64,000 nt of DNA, from assembly GCA_934402395.1 (NCBI GenBank), contig CAKRTQ010000010.1, positions 17,810 to 81,809 on the forward strand, in the 5' to 3' direction. The notes beneath the pieces are model-generated. The model saw only the letters and a program-made list of their open reading frames with translations. It was not told the origin of the DNA and ran no database searches. Positions 24,251 through 33,436 of the stretch are shown here, one piece after another (the stretch's first letter is position 1; every line of letters starts with the position of its first letter). This DNA is from an uncultured Eubacteriales bacterium (GTDB lineage: Bacteria; Bacillota; Clostridia; Oscillospirales; CAG-272). The translations under genes were made by a program, and so were the position numbers.

Positions 24251-26404
24251 ATGTCCGAAAGACCCGAAAAGGGATCACGCCGCGAGCAGGACCGGCAAGG
24301 TACGCGGCGGCAGTTCTGCAACCGCTACACGGTGATCGCCGTTGTGTTTATTCTGGTGTGCGCGGTGTATATAGTATCCATTGCACGTATACAGCTCGGT
24401 TACACCCCGGGTGCCAAAGACAACACCTCCGAGATCAAATACACCGAACCGATAGCAGCCGTGCGCGGCGAGATCTACGACCGCAACGGCAAACCTCTCG
24501 TTACAAACAAATATTCTTATTCCCTTCTCCTCAACTGGGGCACGATGCCCGAAACATACACGGCGGGCAACCGCACGATAATCGGCGTTATGAAAGCGAT
24601 CGAGGAGACCGGCAGCTCCGACCGGCTTGCGGGCGACAGCTGGGTATTCAGCGGTTCCTACCCCAACATTTTTTACGATGAGGAAAAGCTTGCCGACGAG
24701 ACCCTTCGCGCAAGGCTCGCGCGCGTCAAAAAGTCGCTTGAGCTTGACACCGACGCCGGAGCCGCCGAGCTTATCGCCAAGCTCGCAAAAAAATGCCGCA
24801 TACTTGACTCCAAGGGACGCGTCAACAAATACGATAACGGCAGCCCCATGTACACATATGAGGAAATTACCATCGTACTGCGCGTCCGCTACGAGATGGA
24901 GGTCATACGCTTTGCCAAGGATGAGCCTCTCGTTATAGCCACCGGTATCGGCGATGAGCTGATAAACTATGTCGCCGAGCACGAGCTTGCGGGAGTTTAC
25001 ATACGCACCGACACCGAAAGAGTGTATCACTACCCCGGCATTGCCTCGCACATTCTCGGGCGCGTGGGAAGGATCCCCGCCGCCGAAGCGGAAAAATACG
25101 CCGAGGCGGGCTATGCCGCCGATGCGCGCGTGGGTGTTTCGGGCGCCGAGCGCGCCTTTGAAGAATATCTGCGCGGCATGGACGGTGAACGCGTTACCGT
25201 TACCGATGAAAACGGGGACGTTATAGAAACATACGTATCAAAGGAGCCGCAGGCGGGGCGCGATATATGGCTGACCATCGACATTGACCTTCAGGCGGCG
25301 ACCGAGCAGGCGCTTGCCGACAACATAGCGTATATCCTTGCTGCCGAAGCGGACAGCACCGACCCCGTGGTCAAGGGTGCCATATCAAAGGGACTACTCG
25401 CACGCGCCGGAGCCATGACGGCGATAGATCCGAAGACCGGCGAGGTGCTGGCTCTCGCATCAAACCCCACATTCGATCTTTCCACCTTCAACGATGACTA
25501 TGCGTCGCTTGCAAGCGATCCGCGCGCGCCGCTCGTAAACCGCGCGCTGGCGGGCGCGTACCCGCCCGGCTCGACCTTTAAGGTCGGAATCGCCGTGGCT
25601 GCGCTGTCCGAACATATAATCACCCCCACCGACACCGTAAAGTGTACCGGTACATACGAATATTACAGCGACTACAAGCCCAAGTGCTGGAACATATGGG
25701 GTCACGGCGACCTCGATGTGGTCCACGCCGTCGGAACATCCTGCAACTGCTTCTTCTTTGAGATGGGCAGACTTCTTACCATTGATAATATAAACAAATA
25801 CGGCGCGCTTTACGGCTTTGGAAAGCCGACGGGCATTGAGCTCACCGATGTTGAAAACACCGGTGTGCTTGCCGACCCCGATTATGCGCGCGATCACGGT
25901 CTTGACTGGACAGCCGGACGCGTTATCGCCACCGCCATCGGTCAGGGCTACAACACGTTCAATCCCCTTCAGCTTTCCTGCTACATGTCGATGATAGTCA
26001 ACCGCGGCACTCGCTACTCGGCGCATCTGCTCGGTTCTGTACGCGAATTCCACAACGGAAATGTCGTGTACGAAAGATCTCCCGAGGTCGCAGCCGAATT
26101 TTCGATGAGCAGCGTGACATACAATTCCGTTATGAACGGTATGGGACTTGTCGTCAGCAGTCCCACGTCAATGACATCGCGCTTTCTTGCCGATTATCCG
26201 GTAAAGGTCGGAGCCAAAACAGGTACGGCTCAGGTCGGAGACGGCTCTGCCGACAACTGCGTTTTTGCCGCATTTGCACCGTTTGACGACCCCCAAATAG
26301 TATTTTCCTGCGTTATCGAGCACGGCGTGAACGGTTACTACGCCGCCAAGGGCGCACGCGCCGTTTTCAACAGCTATTTCGGCTTCACAGATACAGAAGC
26401 CTGA
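24251..26404 (+). CDS. mrdA: Penicillin-binding protein 2-type transpeptidase
   Basis: The 717-residue protein has a short cytoplasmic tail, one helix (about 28-48), a PBP dimerisation domain and a C-terminal transpeptidase. Active-site motifs are Ser441-Thr-Phe-Lys, Ser497-Cys-Asn and Lys656-Thr-Gly. It crosslinks peptidoglycan during elongation and belongs with the mreBCD genes upstream. AAAGGAG lies 6 bases before the ATG. The next gene follows after 16 bases. Confidence 0.92.
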   Translation: MSERPEKGSRREQDRQGTRRQFCNRYTVIAVVFILVCAVYIVSIARIQLGYTPGAKDNTSEIKYTEPIAAVRGEIYDRNGKPLVTNKYSYSLLLNWGTMPETYTAGNRTIIGVMKAIEETGSSDRLAGDSWVFSGSYPNIFYDEEKLADETLRARLARVKKSLELDTDAGAAELIAKLAKKCRILDSKGRVNKYDNGSPMYTYEEITIVLRVRYEMEVIRFAKDEPLVIATGIGDELINYVAEHELAGVYIRTDTERVYHYPGIASHILGRVGRIPAAEAEKYAEAGYAADARVGVSGAERAFEEYLRGMDGERVTVTDENGDVIETYVSKEPQAGRDIWLTIDIDLQAATEQALADNIAYILAAEADSTDPVVKGAISKGLLARAGAMTAIDPKTGEVLALASNPTFDLSTFNDDYASLASDPRAPLVNRALAGAYPPGSTFKVGIAVAALSEHIITPTDTVKCTGTYEYYSDYKPKCWNIWGHGDLDVVHAVGTSCNCFFFEMGRLLTIDNINKYGALYGFGKPTGIELTDVENTGVLADPDYARDHGLDWTAGRVIATAIGQGYNTFNPLQLSCYMSMIVNRGTRYSAHLLGSVREFHNGNVVYERSPEVAAEFSMSSVTYNSVMNGMGLVVSSPTSMTSRFLADYPVKVGAKTGTAQVGDGSADNCVFAAFAPFDDPQIVFSCVIEHGVNGYYAAKGARAVFNSYFGFTDTEA

Positions 26405-26420
26405 CACGCGGAGGCACAGA

Positions 26421-27338
26421 ATGGAACACAAAAGAACGATCCCACGCGCCGCCGCGCTGCACGACCTTTCCTGCTTCGGCAGGTGCGCGCTCACCGTCAT
26501 TGACCCGGTGCTTTCGGCTCTGGGAGTACAGTGCGTTCCGGTGCCTACGGCGTTGCTTTCAACGCACACGGGCGGCTTTCGCGATATGTATTTCTGCGAG
26601 CTGGACAGTGCCATTCCCCGCATCGCCGACCATTTTGAGGCAACGGGGATACGCTTTGACGCCGTTTACACCGGCTTTCTCGGCAGTGCGCGGCAGGCGG
26701 AGATAATAGAGGACTTCATCCGCCGCTTCGGGCAGGACGACGGCAACGGCGGTACGCCGACGGTGCTGGTCGATCCCGTTCTCGGCGATGACGGCGAGCT
26801 TTACCACACCTGCACGCCAGAGCTTACCGCCGAAATGATACGGCTCGGCTCGGAGGCGGACGCAATCACCCCCAACATCACCGAGGCGTGCCTCATGAGC
26901 GGCATTTCCTACGGCGAGGTATCATCGGCGGCTGCCGACGACCCCGAGGGCGTCGGTGGCATGCTTTGCCGCAGACTTTTACGCACGGTCGGCGGCAAAA
27001 GGCTGCGTTGTGTGATCATCACCGGCATTCATTGCCGCGACGGTATCGCCACCGTCACGCTTGACACATCGGGCGGCAGTGAGGACATTTCCGTTTTCAC
27101 GCAGCCGCGCGTCGGGCGCGATTACCCCGGTACGGGAGACATTTTTGCCTCGGTGCTGCTCGGAAGGATCCTCGGCGATATGTCATACGCCGATGCCGCT
27201 GCCGATGCCTCCCGCTTTGCCGCGCTCTGCGTGAAGAAATCGGCTGAGCTTTGTCCGGACGAGGCGGTGCGCAACGGCGTGGCTCTTGAGCCCCTTCTCG
27301 GCATTCTCACCGAAAAAGCGGAATCATTCAAAAAATAA
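26421..27338 (+). CDS. Pyridoxal/pyridoxamine kinase (ribokinase superfamily)
   Basis: The 305-residue protein has the PdxK/PdxY-like opening ALHDLSCFGRCALTVIDPVLS and the ATP-site motif GRDYPGTGDIFASVLLG with the catalytic Asp in GTGD. It phosphorylates B6 vitamers to feed pyridoxal phosphate salvage. GGAGG lies 6 bases before the ATG. It follows PBP2 by 16 bases, so it probably shares that transcript. No other B6 gene is nearby. Confidence 0.88.
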   Translation: MEHKRTIPRAAALHDLSCFGRCALTVIDPVLSALGVQCVPVPTALLSTHTGGFRDMYFCELDSAIPRIADHFEATGIRFDAVYTGFLGSARQAEIIEDFIRRFGQDDGNGGTPTVLVDPVLGDDGELYHTCTPELTAEMIRLGSEADAITPNITEACLMSGISYGEVSSAAADDPEGVGGMLCRRLLRTVGGKRLRCVIITGIHCRDGIATVTLDTSGGSEDISVFTQPRVGRDYPGTGDIFASVLLGRILGDMSYADAAADASRFAALCVKKSAELCPDEAVRNGVALEPLLGILTEKAESFKK

Positions 27339-27373
27339 TTTTTAAATAAAAAACGAATTTCAGGAGAAAGATC

Positions 27374-29173
27374 ATGAAAAAAACCGCAAAACTCAAACGC
27401 GTACTGTCGGTACTGCTTGCCGTATGCGCCGTTATGTCCGTGGCGGGACTTGCCGCCTGCAAGCCCGACGAGCCCGATGATGTTACGACTACCGCCGAAG
27501 TCGTAACGACCGAGCCTTCTCCCGAACCGTTGGTGATATTCGCCGATGGTAAGCTCAACTTCAAAATAATCGTCTCCGCACGCGCCGACGACGCCGTTAT
27601 AAAGGCTGCCTCGGACCTTGCAAAGAGCATTGAAAAATTCACCGGCGTTGTTTGCGGCTACGATGTGGACTCGCTTGTTGCCGCCAATGACGACACATAT
27701 GAGATCCTTGTCGGCGACACCAACCGTCCGCAGTCTGCGGCAGCCGTAAAGGGACTCAAGTCAAAGGATTTTGCCATGCTGATAGACGGTCATAAGATAG
27801 TTCTCAACGGCACCAACAGCCAGACCGTGGAGCGCGCGGTGAACACATTTGTCGATACCGTTCTCCTTATCCAGGTATCCGAGGGAAAGAGCAGCCTTAT
27901 GATGACGGCAGAGGATTCGCGCATTTCGGTGGCAAACTACCGTCTGAAGAACTGCACTATCCTCGGCACCGACATAAGTGAATACTCCATAGTATATCCC
28001 GCAGCGGGTCCCTTCTCCGCCAAGCGCACGGCAAAGCTGCTCGCCTCCTATCTCAGCGACAAAGCGGGCATCTCCCTTCCCGTTGTCAGCGACAAGGAAC
28101 CTGCCGCCGAGCATGAGATACGCATAGGCATGACCTCGCGCGGCGGTGCGGAGGCATCAGACAAGCTCGGCGCGTACTGCGCCAGGACCGAGGGCGGAGC
28201 CATTCTCTTCGGTGCCCGCAACCTCTTCGGATACATGAATCTCAACAAGTACTTTCAGGACACACTTTTTGTCGGTGAAAAAGTTGAGATAGGCTCCGAC
28301 TTTACATTTGAAGGCGACGGCGCACCCGAGGAAGAAGCAAAGCTTGCCGCCGGAAGGCAGGGCGAATACCGCGTAATGTTCTTCAACATTCTCGGCAACT
28401 GCGACACCTCGCTTTACCCCACACAGCAGCGCAACCAGACTGCTGCCGAGACCCTTATAGGTCTTGCCCCCGATATTTTCGGTCTTCAGGAATGCTCGCC
28501 AAACAGCCGCGGCGCCGACAGCATCATCACGACGCTTGCCGCAGCAGGCTACGTTGAAGTCAGCGTAAAGCCCAATAACTCGAACCGCGTAAACTACACT
28601 CCCCTTCTCTACAACAAAAACAAGTTCAAGGTCATCGAATGCGGCTACCATCTCTACAAGGACGACGCCAACGACAAGTCCAAATCAATAACCTGGGGCG
28701 TGTTTGAGGATCTTTCCAACGGCAAGCAGTTTGCCGTGTTCTCCACCCACTTTGCGTGGAAATCCGATGCCGAACCCGCGCGCATCAAGGACGCCGAGCA
28801 GATACTTGAGCTCAACAACAAGATCAAGGAAAAATACAACTGCCCGATCATATCCGGCGGTGACCTCAACTGCAAGATCGCCTCCACCCCTTACAAGAAT
28901 ATGCTTGCGGGCGGTATGCAGGATATGATGAAGCTTGCCAAGGTAAGCGAGGATATCAACGCGTGGCACACCTACCCCGAGTATGACAAGACCGTGGGGC
29001 TGTACCTCAAGGTATACAGACCGACAAAGACCTACGCCGATTCTATCGACCACGCTCTGCTTTACAACGGCGACAAGGTCACCGTAAACCTGTTTGACGT
29101 TGTCACGCTGGAATACGCGCTTATTTCCGCCGACCACTGCCCTGTGCTTGTTGATTTCGACATATCCAAATAA
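27374..29173 (+). CDS. Exported lipoprotein with EEP (endonuclease/exonuclease/phosphatase) domain, paralog 1
   Basis: The 599-residue protein has a lipoprotein signal with lipobox LAAC (Cys29) and a Thr/Glu-rich linker. An N-terminal module (about 50-310) contains EILVGDTNRPQ from residue 110. The C-terminal EEP fold (about 325-599) has FFNILGNCD, catalytic Glu in GLQECSPNSRG, GGDLNCK, DSIDHALL and SADHCPVL, the full metal and phosphate-binding set. EEP enzymes cut phosphodiesters or phosphomonoesters (DNA, sphingomyelin, inositol phosphates); the substrate is unknown. The same N-terminal module is found on metallo-beta-lactamase proteins at 36-44 kb. Confidence 0.85.
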   Translation: MKKTAKLKRVLSVLLAVCAVMSVAGLAACKPDEPDDVTTTAEVVTTEPSPEPLVIFADGKLNFKIIVSARADDAVIKAASDLAKSIEKFTGVVCGYDVDSLVAANDDTYEILVGDTNRPQSAAAVKGLKSKDFAMLIDGHKIVLNGTNSQTVERAVNTFVDTVLLIQVSEGKSSLMMTAEDSRISVANYRLKNCTILGTDISEYSIVYPAAGPFSAKRTAKLLASYLSDKAGISLPVVSDKEPAAEHEIRIGMTSRGGAEASDKLGAYCARTEGGAILFGARNLFGYMNLNKYFQDTLFVGEKVEIGSDFTFEGDGAPEEEAKLAAGRQGEYRVMFFNILGNCDTSLYPTQQRNQTAAETLIGLAPDIFGLQECSPNSRGADSIITTLAAAGYVEVSVKPNNSNRVNYTPLLYNKNKFKVIECGYHLYKDDANDKSKSITWGVFEDLSNGKQFAVFSTHFAWKSDAEPARIKDAEQILELNNKIKEKYNCPIISGGDLNCKIASTPYKNMLAGGMQDMMKLAKVSEDINAWHTYPEYDKTVGLYLKVYRPTKTYADSIDHALLYNGDKVTVNLFDVVTLEYALISADHCPVLVDFDISK

Positions 29174-29189
29174 ATAAAGAAAACAGGAC

Positions 29190-31010
29190 ATGAAGAAAAC
29201 AAAATATATCTCCTTGGTGCTTGCAACCGTAATGCTTGCCTCGGTCCTTCTGCTTGCCGCCTGCAGCAAAGAAAAGCCCGATGACACGGCCGGCGGCACG
29301 ACGACAGCGACTCCGGATACGACAGCCGAGCCGATATCGGATGAACTTACGATATTTGCCGACGGCAAAAGCGAATTCAGTGTAGTGTATGCCTCCGGCT
29401 CGCCGGTGGCTCGGAAATATGCCGAGCAGATAGCGCGCGAGCTGAGCCGCTTCTCATCCATTACATTTACGGCAGTATCAGACGCAGAGCGTCCGCTTGC
29501 CGAGTATGCGGATTCATACGAAATACTCGTCGGCATGACCGACCGTCCGGAATCGTCGGAAAAGACCGCTGACCTTCGCTACAAAGACTACACCGCCACA
29601 GTTGCGGGCAAAAAGATCATAATAGGCGCGCGCGAGGAAACTATGCTAAAGAACGCCGCCACATACTTTATTGACATGGTGATACTTACTCAGATCGTTG
29701 AGAACCCCGCAAACCCCAAAGTGGTAATGAATGCGGAAAACTCGCACACATACATCCAGAATGCCGATTACGTGGTAAAGAGCTTCAACATCAACGGCAC
29801 GCCGATAACGGACTACCGCATAGTTTATCCCGAATCCGGTCCCTATTCGGCACGCCGCACGGCGCTCGTAATACGCTATCTCATCTCCTACCGTGCCGGT
29901 TACCTCCTACCGATAGTTGGCGACAGCTCGGTCGCGACCGCCAACGAGATAATTGTGGGCAAGACCGCTCACGGCGGCGAGGACCTCAGCGGCGCGGCGG
30001 CAGGCTCATACAGCGTAAAGCTGGAGGGCAGCAACCTTTACATAAGCGCTGACGGAATGCTCGGCTACGAGACCGTGTGCGATTATTTTGACAACGAGGT
30101 CATCAAGGGCTCCGAGATCAATATCGACACGTCGGTCGCCAGATCGGGAAGCGGAACGACCGAAAAGGACGCGGAGCTTCTTTCAGTCCGCGGCGGCAGC
30201 TACCGCGTGATGTTCTACAACATTCTCGGCAACTGCGATACATCCAAATACCCCACGCGCGAGCGCAATCAGCTTGCCGCCGAGATACTTATCTCTCTTG
30301 CTCCCGATGTTTTCGGTCTTCAGGAATGCTCGCCCAACAGCCGCGGCGCGGAAAGCATAATCAAAACGCTTGAAGCGGCGGGATATGCCGAAGTCGCCGT
30401 TACCGTAAACAACTCAAACGGAGTCAACTACACGCCTCTTTTCTACGACCGCACAAAGTTCCGCGTTGTGGACAAGGGCTACACGCTTTTCACCGGCACT
30501 GCAAGCAACGACAAATCCAAGTCGATCACGTGGGCGGTGTTTGAGGAGATCGATGGCGGCAAACGCTTTGCGGTATGCTCCACGCACTACAACTACAAGG
30601 CGGACGCCAACGCCGACCGCGTAAAGAACGCCGCACAGCTGGTCGAGCTCAACCGCACGATAGCGGAAAAGTACAACTGCCCGATAATCTCCGGCGGCGA
30701 CCTCAACTGCCGCGCCGATTCGGAGCCGTTCCTCAATATGCTTGCCTCGGGAATGCAGGATCTCTGGACTGTTTCACCCAAAAAAGAGGATCTGAAGACC
30801 ACGCACGCATACCCGACATGGAACTCCGATGCAGATCTTTATTTTGAATACGCAACACCGAACGGAAGCTATTCGGCAGCGATCGACCATGCCGTGCTTT
30901 ATAACGGCGCGAAGGTCACCCCGGGACTGTTCAACGTTATAACGCTGAAATACGCGCTGCTTGCCGCCGACCATTGTCCGCTTGTTGTGGATTTTGATCT
31001 GAGCAAATAA
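29190..31010 (+). CDS. Exported lipoprotein with EEP domain, paralog 2
   Basis: The 606-residue protein has lipobox LAAC (Cys25) and the same architecture as its upstream neighbour: module motif EILVGMTDRPE from residue 111, then the EEP fold with FYNILGNCD, GLQECSPNSRGAE, GGDLNCR, AAIDHAVL and AADHCPLV. The two genes are 16 bases apart and clearly a tandem duplication, more alike in the catalytic half than in the N-terminal half. All catalytic residues are kept in both. A bidirectional terminator follows. Confidence 0.85.
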   Translation: MKKTKYISLVLATVMLASVLLLAACSKEKPDDTAGGTTTATPDTTAEPISDELTIFADGKSEFSVVYASGSPVARKYAEQIARELSRFSSITFTAVSDAERPLAEYADSYEILVGMTDRPESSEKTADLRYKDYTATVAGKKIIIGAREETMLKNAATYFIDMVILTQIVENPANPKVVMNAENSHTYIQNADYVVKSFNINGTPITDYRIVYPESGPYSARRTALVIRYLISYRAGYLLPIVGDSSVATANEIIVGKTAHGGEDLSGAAAGSYSVKLEGSNLYISADGMLGYETVCDYFDNEVIKGSEINIDTSVARSGSGTTEKDAELLSVRGGSYRVMFYNILGNCDTSKYPTRERNQLAAEILISLAPDVFGLQECSPNSRGAESIIKTLEAAGYAEVAVTVNNSNGVNYTPLFYDRTKFRVVDKGYTLFTGTASNDKSKSITWAVFEEIDGGKRFAVCSTHYNYKADANADRVKNAAQLVELNRTIAEKYNCPIISGGDLNCRADSEPFLNMLASGMQDLWTVSPKKEDLKTTHAYPTWNSDADLYFEYATPNGSYSAAIDHAVLYNGAKVTPGLFNVITLKYALLAADHCPLVVDFDLSK

Positions 31011-31020
31011 CATTAATAAT

Positions 31021-31065
31021 AAATGACCCCTGCTGCCGCACGGTGCGCGGCAGCAGGGGTCATTT
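31021..31065. terminator. Bidirectional terminator between convergent genes (family B hairpin)
   Basis: AAATGACCCCTGCTGCCGC pairs perfectly with GCGGCAGCAGGGGTCATTT (19 bp) around ACGGTGC. A short T-run follows on the plus strand (TTTATTTAT), and A/T-rich sequence lies beyond the other arm. Confidence 0.85.
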
Positions 31066-31087
31066 TATTTATATTCGGTATGTTAAT

Positions 31088-33436
31088 TCAGGCGCCCATT
31101 ATGACCGTATTGCAGTCGGCTCCAAGCTCACGGAGCAGCCCGCGCTCGCGGTCCTGGCAGGAAAAGACGATGCATTGACCGTTCTCCTCGGATGTGCGGC
31201 GCACGAGTGCCGCAAGCAGGCGGCGGGCGCGCTCATTGTCCATCATCGCCAGCGATTCGTCAAGCATGAGCGGTGGTGCGGACTTCGGAAAGAGCAGTCC
31301 CACAAGCGCGGAGCGCAAAGCAAAATATGCCGCATCGCGCGTACCTACGCTGAGAGCCGAGACCGGTCGGGTACCGTACGGCGTTCCCACAGTGACCGAC
31401 ATATCGGTCCCAACGCCGAAATCGCTGTATTTTCCGTCTGTAAGCTCGGACATTATCGCTCCCGCGTCACGGCGCAGACGAGGCGTGACGCCCAGCCGCA
31501 GGGATGTTCCCGCGCCGTCTATTGACGACATGGCAAGAGTTACGGCTTCAAAACGGCGGCGATACACCTCTGCCGCGTCTGCCGCAGCCTCCCACTCACG
31601 GTATAGCTTTGCGGGATTCTCAGTTGTTGCACTGAGTGCGGCAAGCCTTTTTTCAAGCTCCACGCGCTTTTCCTCGGTGCTTTCAAGCCGTGCGCGGTCG
31701 AATGCCAGCGACTTTTTTATATCGTTCAGGTTCTGTCCCGCCAGCGCGTCGGCAAGCGGAGCTATGCGGGCGCGGAGCGATGCTTCGTCCTCACCCTCAA
31801 GCGCCGCAGCGGTCTCGGATACCGACACACGGTATTTTTCTATGTCGCGGTCAAGAGATTCACCGGCATTGCAATAGTCGCTCGCTCGCACCGCAGCTTC
31901 GTGCAACGCTGATATCACATCAGCCGCACCGCCGCCGGCAGTTATGCCACCGAGAGACAAAAGCCTTTTTGCTTCATCTAGCGATGCGTCAAGCGCCGCA
32001 TCCTTTTTTGTAAGTGTTGCGTCAAGGCTTGAGAGCAGCTCGCCGAGCTCGGCACGCTCGCGCGATGCGCGTGACGCCGAAAGCACGCGCTCCTCAAATT
32101 CATCATCGGAGGGAAGCACCGTTCCCTTTTTGCCGCCGCGCGGCAGGTCGAGCATTGCGGCAAGCCCGGCGGCGCGGCGTCCTTTGCCGCCGCGTGCGGC
32201 AAGGCAGACGATCCCCGCCGCAGCCGCGGCGAGTCCCGCACCCGCGAGCACCATGGCAAGCGCGCGAAGCCCTGCGAGCATGAAATACACAACAGCGCCC
32301 GCTCCGGCGGCGAGAAGTCCGAAAGAAAGCAACACAACACCCGTGACGGCAAGATTTTTAGCCGCGCGGCGAAGGGCTGAATATCTGCCCGGCAGAACCT
32401 CATCCCAATCGTTGCCGTAAGCCGCCTCCGCAGCATCGCCGATATCGGCAAGCGCCTCGTCGGTAAGTCTGCCGCGGCGCAGATGCTCCGCCGAGCCGAC
32501 GACCTCGTCGCGCTCAGCCATTGCGTTTTCAACGCGCCCGGCTGCCGCTTCGAGCGACGGCGCATAGCTGCGGTCGGGACGGTACCCGTCAAATCCGCTG
32601 CCGGCATCAAGCTCGCGGCGCACAGCCTCAAGCTCGGCAATACGCCGCTCGCCGGCATGGAGCATATCAAAGCGGCGCAGTGTCTGAAGTCCCTCATATG
32701 CAGCGCGTCTGTCCTCGCCTGCGTTGAGCTGACGGCGTATCTCTGTGCTGAGGTTGCGGCACTTTTCAGCCTGCGCCTCCGCCTCGCGGATGCTTTTTGT
32801 CGCCGATTCGGCACGTGCAAGGCGCGCCGCAAGCTCATCGCGCCGGCGTTCAAGCTCGCAAAGCTTACCGGAGTTACGCTGATTTTTAAGCGAACGCCGC
32901 ACGTTGTCCAGCTTCTGGAGCGCGTTTTTGACGCTTACCGTCGCATCCGCCGAAAAAAGCATATTTTCTATCGCCTCGCCGACCCCCGCGCCGTCAAGCG
33001 CGCCGACATCAAGCTGACGCACACAGGCAGTGCTGTCAAACACCGTTTGCGGAACGCCGAGCAGCACCCTTCCCGGCACCTCGCCCTTATGCACCTCGGT
33101 CCCCGTGGCAAGGTCGATCATTTTTACACGGTCGATGCAATTTTCGCGCGCACCGAGCGTGGCGCGGCGTTCAATGCGGTATTCCTTTCCGTCCGAAAGC
33201 ACGGTCATGCTTCCGTCGGCGGCTGTACCGCGCCATGTAAGCGCGCGCTCGCGGTCGGCTGCGTTATCCTCGCCCCGGCGCGACGGAAGCCCGTAAAGAA
33301 TGAACCTCACAAAGCCTATAAGCGAGCTTTTGCCTGACTCGTTTGCGCCTTCAATGACATTCATTCCCGGCATCAGATCGCAGGAAAAGTCCTCAAGCGG
33401 CCCGAACTCGCGGACCGTTATGTTTTTGATTATCAA
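31088..33436 (-). CDS. Membrane-associated SMC/Rad50-like ATPase (YhaN/SbcC-type)
   Basis: The 782-residue protein has Walker A (EGANESGKSS, about 29-38), a coiled-coil middle, two hydrophobic helices at about 363-417, a second coiled-coil segment, then an ABC-type signature (LSVGTRDAAYFALR) and Walker B (PPLMLDESLAMMD). The embedded helices are characteristic of YhaN rather than soluble SbcC, and suggest attachment to the membrane. Its start overlaps the stop of the nuclease gene by four bases (ATGA), so the two are translationally coupled, as expected for an Mre11/Rad50-like pair. Confidence 0.85.
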   Translation of the reverse strand: MIIKNITVREFGPLEDFSCDLMPGMNVIEGANESGKSSLIGFVRFILYGLPSRRGEDNAADRERALTWRGTAADGSMTVLSDGKEYRIERRATLGARENCIDRVKMIDLATGTEVHKGEVPGRVLLGVPQTVFDSTACVRQLDVGALDGAGVGEAIENMLFSADATVSVKNALQKLDNVRRSLKNQRNSGKLCELERRRDELAARLARAESATKSIREAEAQAEKCRNLSTEIRRQLNAGEDRRAAYEGLQTLRRFDMLHAGERRIAELEAVRRELDAGSGFDGYRPDRSYAPSLEAAAGRVENAMAERDEVVGSAEHLRRGRLTDEALADIGDAAEAAYGNDWDEVLPGRYSALRRAAKNLAVTGVVLLSFGLLAAGAGAVVYFMLAGLRALAMVLAGAGLAAAAAGIVCLAARGGKGRRAAGLAAMLDLPRGGKKGTVLPSDDEFEERVLSASRASRERAELGELLSSLDATLTKKDAALDASLDEAKRLLSLGGITAGGGAADVISALHEAAVRASDYCNAGESLDRDIEKYRVSVSETAAALEGEDEASLRARIAPLADALAGQNLNDIKKSLAFDRARLESTEEKRVELEKRLAALSATTENPAKLYREWEAAADAAEVYRRRFEAVTLAMSSIDGAGTSLRLGVTPRLRRDAGAIMSELTDGKYSDFGVGTDMSVTVGTPYGTRPVSALSVGTRDAAYFALRSALVGLLFPKSAPPLMLDESLAMMDNERARRLLAALVRRTSEENGQCIVFSCQDRERGLLRELGADCNTVIMGA

